Both the position numbers and the translations under genes were made by a program. Positions 58,665-64,000 of a stretch of DNA of 64,000 nucleotides are shown here, in pieces. Under the pieces are notes generated by a model, which saw only the letters and a list, made by a program, of their open reading frames with translations, did no database searches and was not told the origin of the DNA. The stretch is from the NCBI RefSeq assembly GCF_003347605.1, contig NZ_QDFZ01000001.1, positions 248,001 to 312,000 on the forward strand, in the 5' to 3' direction. The stretch is from Chryseobacterium sp. KLBC 52. Lineage in GTDB: Bacteria > Bacteroidota > Bacteroidia > Flavobacteriales > Weeksellaceae. Every line of letters begins with the position of its first letter. Positions within the stretch are counted from its first letter, which is position 1.

Positions 58665-59744
58665 ATGAGCATTATAGGAAAATACAATGATTTGTTTTTC
58701 AGTGCAAAAGGAACAAATAACAAAGCTAAGATAGGAATCATGCTGAAAAACGGAAAGATAAAAGCAATGACTGTGCAGGAGGTCTTCAATACCTACTTTA
58801 TAAACAGCAGGGAAAACGAAAGAAAGATGCTGGAAACCCTGGAGCTGATGGGAGGAGATATAAAAGATATCATTCAGGTACTTGACATTTATAATGCAGA
58901 CTATCTATCTGAAGGAGACTATAAATTCAACCATGATCAGTGGGAAAGTGACAGGTATGAAAATGAAAGAAAAGAAAAGTATGGGGATGTCAGCGAAAAG
59001 GAAAGGTATGAAGTTAATATCATCATGAATACCCAGGTTATTGCATCTTCTGTATATCGGGATCTGCAGCAATTGTTTTTTATCAAAAAATTTCATGAAA
59101 GAAGATGGGACAGCGGAAGTAAAAGTAAAGAATTTATGAGGCAAAGACTTGGTTTATTGAGAAATGGAACACAAGGCAGTCCTGATCTCCATACGATGAC
59201 ATTCTACAGGACAATGGGAGAAACAGAGTTTAAAGGAATAAGTGAATGGGCTGAAAAATATAGGACAGAGGGTGGAAATATTAAAACTGATCTTACTTTC
59301 CATCATGAAATAATGAATTCAAAGGTATTTGCCAACAATAATATCCCGAATGAAATACCCGTTCGGCACCATTTGGGCGGATACAGCCAGGCCAGATGGT
59401 ATGCGAGACCTGATAAGCACCAGTTTAAATTTCTCGTGCAGTTTGTATTGAATAAGAATGCTAAAGGATTCTTTGGAGAGCCGGAGCAGTTAGTTTTACA
59501 AAGAACATCCAAAAATAGTAATTCTGCGGTAGCAAAAATTAAATCCTGGTTTGAAGATAACGAAATACCGTTTGAAGAAATAAGTAACAGTGAAGGCCAA
59601 AAAGCAGGTAGAATAGGCCTTAAAAATGAAGATAAGGAAGGAGAGGGATTAAGTATTTCGTTAGGGGAGAGCGGAGATACTCAGGAAGTATTTCAAGGTT
59701 TGCTCAGTAGAATACGGCTTATTGAAGTAATTGCTCCGGAATAG
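58665..59744 (+). CDS. hypothetical 359-aa protein divergent from the reb locus
   Basis: 359 aa, soluble, no signal peptide. The N-terminal ~150 residues are helical and charged (DRYENERKEKYGDVSEKERY). The region FYRTMGETEFKGISEWAEKY, then HHLGGYSQARWYARPDKHQF and GEPEQLVLQ has the spacing of an ADP-ribosyltransferase-type toxin fold: Arg after an aromatic, a Y-S-x-A-x-W-Y-A block, and a late Glu. This is resemblance by eye only and weak. Strand and position suggest it could be cargo or a companion of the R-body genes. Otherwise unknown. Confidence 0.75.
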   Translation: MSIIGKYNDLFFSAKGTNNKAKIGIMLKNGKIKAMTVQEVFNTYFINSRENERKMLETLELMGGDIKDIIQVLDIYNADYLSEGDYKFNHDQWESDRYENERKEKYGDVSEKERYEVNIIMNTQVIASSVYRDLQQLFFIKKFHERRWDSGSKSKEFMRQRLGLLRNGTQGSPDLHTMTFYRTMGETEFKGISEWAEKYRTEGGNIKTDLTFHHEIMNSKVFANNNIPNEIPVRHHLGGYSQARWYARPDKHQFKFLVQFVLNKNAKGFFGEPEQLVLQRTSKNSNSAVAKIKSWFEDNEIPFEEISNSEGQKAGRIGLKNEDKEGEGLSISLGESGDTQEVFQGLLSRIRLIEVIAPE

Positions 59745-59768
59745 ATTTTTCAAAATTAAGAATATATC

Positions 59769-59805
59769 AAAAAGACAGCCCCTATCAAGAAAAGGCTGTC
59801 TTTTT
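59769..59805. terminator. bidirectional terminator between convergent genes
   Basis: AAAAAGACAGCC (59769-59780) pairs with GGCTGTCTTTTT (59794-59805), with T-runs on both strands. Confidence 0.85.
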
Positions 59806-59815
59806 AATAAACAGA

Positions 59816-60696
59816 TTACGCTGAAAGTGGACGATCCTGATCCAGTTCTTTCCTCTTCCTCCAGAAGAAATAAGCAACAACAGCTGTTGCAATAGGCAGC
59901 GCAATACCAAACTCATCAATATAATAATTAGTATTTCCCGTATCTACAGTAAGAGGGGTAAAAATAGACTGTATAAAAAGATTATGACTGGCATGTAAAA
60001 TAACACCTGTCCATAAACTCCCGGATTTTAACCTTAACCAGGTGAAAATAAAACAGGCTGCAAATATCATCACCGTAAAACACAGAAGAGCCAGCCATTT
60101 AGGCCCACCTGTATTATAATTGGAAAAAAGCAGGAGAGGATAATGGTAGATCGACCAGATCACACCCATCCAAAGAGAAGTAGCGGTATAAGAATTCATT
60201 TTGGCCAGCTGAGGAGTCAGAAGACCACGCCAGCCTATTTCTTCCCCTAGTGCAGAGCCTACTGAACGTACCATACCAAAACTGCTCATCAGAATTACAT
60301 ACAGAATGATCGTGAGACCATCTGAAAGATTCCAGCCCATTCCTTTGCCAATTTCCGCGACAAATTCATGATTATAAAAACCGCCGGCACCACTGATCCA
60401 GATGATGAGGTAAGGAACTAAACTGTAAAGAATCGGAATGCAATACGCCATGATCTGATATTTTGTCAATCCCCATTTCCATCCCAGAGAAGAATCGGGA
60501 TATTCCGGATGCGGCAGGTAAGAAATGCAGCAATAGCAGGACACCACATGACAATGGTTGCATAAGAGATCATTCCGCCGCCAAGTTTTCCTGTACGGAT
60601 ACACATATAATAGACAGGAAGACAGAAAAGCAGGGTAAGAATCAGATAAGTAGCAATATTCTTCCTGATTTCAGATTTGGGTATTGTATTTTCCAT
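59816..60696 (-). pseudogene. CPBP-family intramembrane metalloprotease, broken by a one-base frameshift
   Basis: The N-terminal part is read from ATG 60696 (MENTIPKSEIRKNIATYLIL, then LTLLFCLPVYYM and MWCPAIAAFLTCRIRNIP). The rest is in another frame from about 60494 (SSLGWKWGLTKYQIMAYCIP onward to 59816). Restoring one base in the GAA of AGAGAAGAATCGGG (about 60489-60495) joins them as a 293-aa protein. The CPBP motifs are all in the second part: ALGEEIGWRGLL (EExxxR), WSIYHYPLL (FxxxH-like) and GVILHASHN. The mature gene is otherwise intact, so the lesion is recent or a sequencing error. Family members process proteins in the membrane; bacteriocin immunity is known for some. Confidence 0.8.
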
Positions 60697-60870
60697 AAGC
60701 AGATCTGGTGTTGAAGTTTGTAAATAGCTGAAAAGTAGAAAGTTATTTTTAAATAAAAATACACTTATTTTTTATATGATTAATAATTTAAACATCAGCA
60801 GCAGTAAGAAAAAATTTTAATAAGGAAAACTGTAAATTAGCCAAAACATTTTTTCAGAATATTCCAAACG

Positions 60871-61443
60871 ATGTCCAAGCTAAAAGCCATAAGAGAACAA
60901 AAAAATCTGACCCAGGAAGAGCTGTCAGAGCAATCCAAGATTTCCGTAAGAACCATTCAAAGGATAGAATCCGGAACGGAACCGAAAGGACATACGTTAC
61001 GAGCACTGGCACAGGCTCTGGAAATAGAAGAGATTGAATTGCAGCAGGATCAGCCGGCAGCAATTTCAGAAACAGATGAGATTGAAATAGAAGTAAAAGA
61101 AGAGGAAGCTCCAATCAATTATTCATACATTAAAATCATTAATCTTTCCTCACTCATCTTTACCCTTTTACCGCCACTCAACATTTTCGTTCCGCTTATT
61201 CTCATGCATAGTATGAAGCAGAGAAACAGTCTTGCCAGACAGATTATTTCGGTTCAGATGATCTGGACAGTGATGGCGCCTATTACCTTCATGCTCGGCA
61301 TCTTTTTAAAGTTCGGAAAACAGTTTACCCTGATCCTGATGATCCTTATTGTGCTTTCCAATGTGTTTATTATCCTTCGTAATGCCGCCGAAATAGATAA
61401 GAATAAAAAACTCTATTTCAGACTGAAATTCAGTATGATATAA
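60871..61443 (+). CDS. XRE-type HTH protein with C-terminal membrane domain
   Basis: 190 aa. The N-terminal ~60 residues are a Cro/CI helix-turn-helix (LKAIREQKNLTQEELSEQSK, ISVRTIQRIESGTEPKGHTL). An acidic linker (ETDEIEIEVKEEEAP) leads to about three hydrophobic helices (IINLSSLIFTLLPPLNIFVP; WTVMAPITFMLGIFLKF; LILMILIVLSNVFIIL) of the DUF4870 type. The design suggests a membrane-tethered regulator. It is divergent from the CPBP-protease gene with 174 bp between starts, so the two may be functionally linked. Confidence 0.85.
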   Translation: MSKLKAIREQKNLTQEELSEQSKISVRTIQRIESGTEPKGHTLRALAQALEIEEIELQQDQPAAISETDEIEIEVKEEEAPINYSYIKIINLSSLIFTLLPPLNIFVPLILMHSMKQRNSLARQIISVQMIWTVMAPITFMLGIFLKFGKQFTLILMILIVLSNVFIILRNAAEIDKNKKLYFRLKFSMI

Positions 61444-61530
61444 AACCTGTCATGGCTTTGTCGGGTTTTTGTCGGGTTCATTTTTAGCAGAAAAACAAAA
61501 GGAAATTGAATCTTTGTCAAAAAAATAACA

Positions 61531-63018
61531 ATGACAAAGTTTTCAAGATTGAGCCTTCCTTTTTTTATGCTGTTCATGAGTGTCATGCAGGCACAAACAG
61601 AAAAAAAAGATCCTCTTTATAAAACCATTATGTCGAAAGACAGCCTGTTTTTTTCTGTGGGCTACAATACCTGCAACATCAAGCAGATGGAAAATCTGTT
61701 GAGTGATAGCTTTGAATTTTATCACGATAAAGGAGGTTTCGAGGACAGGAAAAATTTTATCATTGATTTTAAAAACGGATTGTGCAAATCCCCGGAAACT
61801 TATCAGATAAAAAGAGTCCTGGTTGATAAAAGCACAGAAGTTTATCCCATGTATAAAGATGGGAAGATTTACGCTGCTATTCAGAACGGAGATCATCTGT
61901 TTTATGAAAAGATGGGAAATCAAGCTGAGAAACTAGTCGGAGAAGCAAAATTTACCCATTTATGGATACTGGAAAATAGTGAATGGAAGCTTAAAAATTC
62001 ATTGAGTTTTAATCATCATCCGAAACAGACTACCGATAGTGAAACCATGTTTGATAACGATCAGTCGATGCAAAGCTGGTTGAAAGAAAATAATATTCCA
62101 ACGCTGGGATTAGGGATTATCGAAGATGGAAAATTACAGCAGGTAAAAGTTTTTGGCGAGATCAGGAAAGGAATTCCAGCACCTCATAATGCCTTATTTA
62201 ATGTAGCATCTCTTACCAAACCCGTTACAGCTATGGTAGCCTTACGCCTGATAAGTTCAGGCAAGTGGAAACTGGACGAACCTCTTGATACTTACTGGAT
62301 AGATCCCGATATTTCTAATGATCCACGGCATACAAAATTAACGACCAGAATGATACTGAGCCACCAGACAGGTTTCCCGAACTGGAGATGGATGAATGCA
62401 GATAAAAAGCTGAATTTTCAGTTTGATCCCGGCACAAAATACCAATACTCAGGAGAAGGTTTTGAATATTTACGGAAAGCACTGGAAAAGAAGTTTGGGA
62501 AAACATTGGAGCAGTTAGCGCAGGAACTCATCTTCCAGCCTCTCAAAATGAAGGATACCAGTTACATTTGGGATAAAAATACTGATGAAACAAGATTTGT
62601 AACAGGATATAATGAAAAAGGGGAAGCTTACCCCATCGAAAAAAGCAATACAGCCAATGCCGCTGATGATCTCCATACCACGATAGAAGAGTACGGGAAT
62701 TTTATGATCAATGTTATGAAAGGGAAAAATCTGAAACCAGAAATTTTTCAGGAAATGGTCAAAAAGCAGGTTAAAACAAAAGAGAATAAATATTTTGGAT
62801 TGGGATTCGAAATATATGACCTTGGAAATGGTGATTATGCTTTATCGCACAGTGGAGCTGATAAAGGCACGCAGTGTATCACAATTATATTACCTAAGTC
62901 AGGAAGGGGAATTGTGATATTTACCAATGTGGATGATGGTTATAAAGCCTATGAAAAATTAGTCCATCATTATCTGGGAAAGGATGGGAAGAAGATTGTT
63001 GAGATAGAAACCAGATAA
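61531..63018 (+). CDS. serine hydrolase: NTF2-like domain plus class C beta-lactamase domain
   Basis: 495 aa with a signal peptide (ending SVMQAQ). Residues ~30-160 form an NTF2/DUF4440-like domain (MENLLSDSFEFYHDKGGFED; FTHLWILENSEWKLKNS). Residues ~180-490 form the beta-lactamase/D-Ala-D-Ala peptidase fold: the nucleophile S-x-x-K as SLTK in NVASLTKPVTAMVAL, Y-x-G in YQYSGEGFEYL, and HSGAD in ALSHSGADKGTQ. Most such proteins are esterases or peptidases, not antibiotic-resistance enzymes. Substrate unknown. Confidence 0.9.
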   Translation: MTKFSRLSLPFFMLFMSVMQAQTEKKDPLYKTIMSKDSLFFSVGYNTCNIKQMENLLSDSFEFYHDKGGFEDRKNFIIDFKNGLCKSPETYQIKRVLVDKSTEVYPMYKDGKIYAAIQNGDHLFYEKMGNQAEKLVGEAKFTHLWILENSEWKLKNSLSFNHHPKQTTDSETMFDNDQSMQSWLKENNIPTLGLGIIEDGKLQQVKVFGEIRKGIPAPHNALFNVASLTKPVTAMVALRLISSGKWKLDEPLDTYWIDPDISNDPRHTKLTTRMILSHQTGFPNWRWMNADKKLNFQFDPGTKYQYSGEGFEYLRKALEKKFGKTLEQLAQELIFQPLKMKDTSYIWDKNTDETRFVTGYNEKGEAYPIEKSNTANAADDLHTTIEEYGNFMINVMKGKNLKPEIFQEMVKKQVKTKENKYFGLGFEIYDLGNGDYALSHSGADKGTQCITIILPKSGRGIVIFTNVDDGYKAYEKLVHHYLGKDGKKIVEIETR

Positions 63019-63108
63019 CTGCCTATGCAATAAAAATCTTTGTATATTCGGGGTATCAATCTGGAAATAAATACAATAGGTCTGTATTTGTTTCCATGAT
63101 ACTTTATT

Positions 63109-63537
63109 ATGGACAGAAAAAAAACGAAAGCTATGTGGCAATATTATATCATCCTTGCAGCAGGAATCATTCTGTTTGCAGCAGCAGTGGTGAGCTTCAG
63201 AAGTACTCTTTCATTCTTAAAAAAAGCAGAAAAGGCAACGGCAACCGTTACCTCATTAAGAGAATATGAATCAGAGGGAACCGTATTCAGTCCTGTCTTT
63301 ACCTTCCGGTCGCAAAATAATATGGAACATACTTTTGAACTGGCGGAAGGAACCAATCCCTCAGCATGGGCCGTTGGGGAAACAGAGACTGTGATCTATG
63401 ATCCTGAAGATCCTTCCTCAGTAAGTTTATATACCTATTTCAGAATTTTTGCCTGGCCTTTAATTCTGATTTCAATAGCACTGCCATTACTGGTGGTAGG
63501 AAGCGGGTATTTTATTGCTGAGCAGTTTTTAAAATAA
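63109..63537 (+). CDS. DUF3592-like membrane protein
   Basis: 142 aa. Two membrane segments (YYIILAAGIILFAAAVVSF and ILISIALPLLVVGSGYFIA) bracket a beta-rich soluble domain. It contains ATATVTSLREYESEGTVFSP, then VFTFRSQNN and VGETETVIYDPEDPSSVSLY, the last a DUF3592 hallmark (V-x-Y-x-P-x-x-P). An alternative start at Met 9 (63133) is possible. Function unknown. Confidence 0.85.
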   Translation: MDRKKTKAMWQYYIILAAGIILFAAAVVSFRSTLSFLKKAEKATATVTSLREYESEGTVFSPVFTFRSQNNMEHTFELAEGTNPSAWAVGETETVIYDPEDPSSVSLYTYFRIFAWPLILISIALPLLVVGSGYFIAEQFLK

Positions 63538-63580
63538 TCTTCGCATCGTCAATTGCCTGGTCTGTTTTCACGGAAACTCT

Positions 63581-64000
63581 TTATAAGTTTTGTTGTACTG
63601 AAGCAAAAGCCCTTACCGGAAAAGTTCCGACTCCTTTGAATTTTGGCGGGGCAGCAGTAAAGGTAAAATTTTCATCAGGAAGCTGATCCAGATGACAAAG
63701 GTGCTCCACAATTACTATTTCAGCGCCCAGAAGAATGGTGTGTACCGGCCGGCTTTTGCCTGTGGTATCATCAATGTTATGAGAATCAATCCCGACGAGT
63801 TTTACCTGGCAGTCTTTAAGATATTCTGCTGCACTTTGTGTAAGATAAGGATGATTTTCATAATAGGTTTCGGTGTTCCAGTGGCGGTCCCATCCGGTAT
63901 GAATAAGTACTGCCTTATTTCTGATTTCCCTGTTTCTGAGATATTGATCTGTAATCTCCAATGTCTCCGTATAAGGAATCCGGATTACTACCGCCTCTAA
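63581..64000 (-). CDS. cyclase-family protein, C-terminal part (5' end outside window)
   Basis: The frame is open through the right edge of the window, so the N-terminus lies beyond 64000; 139 codons are visible. AVLIHTGWDRHWNTETYYEN, AAEYLKDCQVKLVGIDSHNI and the late VEHLCHLDQLP match the kynurenine-formamidase/cyclase fold (metal-dependent hydrolases with His and Asp ligands). The N-terminal metal motif HxGTHxDxPxH is not visible, so activity cannot be judged. Substrate unknown. Confidence 0.8.
   Translation of the reverse strand, partial: LEAVVIRIPYTETLEITDQYLRNREIRNKAVLIHTGWDRHWNTETYYENHPYLTQSAAEYLKDCQVKLVGIDSHNIDDTTGKSRPVHTILLGAEIVIVEHLCHLDQLPDENFTFTAAPPKFKGVGTFPVRAFASVQQNL

Noticed and set aside
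58574..58789. 71-aa hydrophobic frame on the minus strand at the start of the 359-aa gene
   Set aside because: Overlaps the coding start of a better-supported gene. Its membrane-like look comes from the reverse complement of Lys/Asn-rich codons.

Overview
The window reads as chromosome of a Flavobacteriia species, most like Chryseobacterium or a close Weeksellaceae relative. It is AT-rich, start codons lack Shine-Dalgarno sequences, and several promoters fit the Bacteroidetes -7 box TAnnTTTG. Secreted proteins end their signal peptides in AQ, and the content is typical of the group: TonB receptor, LptC lipoprotein, surface proteins beginning GIGINTP. I saw no rRNA, tRNA, CRISPR array, prophage or intact insertion sequence.

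Layout. 1-5 kb: end of an SRPBCC protein, anmK, an lptC/outer-membrane-protein pair, and a class 3 aldehyde dehydrogenase. 5-11.5 kb: holB, then a TetR-controlled tripartite efflux operon (TetR, TolC, HlyD/EmrA, DHA2/EmrB). 11.8-20.8 kb: an ATC-hydrolase-like hypothetical, a DoxD-DoxA fusion, DNA-3-methyladenine glycosylase, a divergent HxlR regulator/NAD(P)H oxidoreductase pair, a patatin, CorA and FabH. 21-29 kb: two secreted surface proteins, a thioredoxin-TPR protein, a TPR-TM-AraC regulator, two small lipoproteins and pruA. 29.4-41.3 kb: a complete urease island: ureABC, an outer-membrane barrel, ureEF, ureG, ureD, a probable nickel permease, a urea transporter, a histidine-rich TonB receptor and an AraC regulator. 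41.4-50.7 kb: topoisomerase IB, small membrane proteins, Xaa-Pro aminopeptidase, Crp/Fnr regulator, saccharopine-dehydrogenase-like protein, flavodoxin-fold oxidoreductase, siderophore-interacting protein/AraC pair and LysE.

50.9-59.8 kb is the most unusual part. A minus-strand locus carries at least eight proteins with RebB-like (R-body) features. Five are near-identical tandem paralogues with a period of about 340 bp and a hairpin in every gap. Between the Reb-like genes lie a Pro/Ala-rich coiled-coil protein and a 275-aa unknown. One Reb-like gene ends at a run of ten A residues where a one-base slip fuses it in frame to the next small ORF, giving a 247-aa protein. The locus faces a four-gene operon with a sensor kinase and LuxR-type response regulator. 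On its upstream side it is divergent from an unknown 359-aa protein that could be a toxin or cargo. R-bodies are coiled protein ribbons that unroll and disrupt membranes. A locus of this architecture in a flavobacterium is the best candidate here for a poorly described system.

59.8-64 kb: a CPBP-family membrane protease broken by a one-base frameshift, an XRE/membrane fusion protein, a class C beta-lactamase-fold hydrolase, a DUF3592-like protein and the end of a cyclase-family protein.

Non-coding structure is rich. There is a MITE-like element in two opposed copies about 43 kb apart, a short repeat built on the stable GCGAAGC mini-hairpin in three copies, paired-hairpin TTAGCC repeats, heptamer tandem repeats and degenerate G-rich/C-rich spacers.
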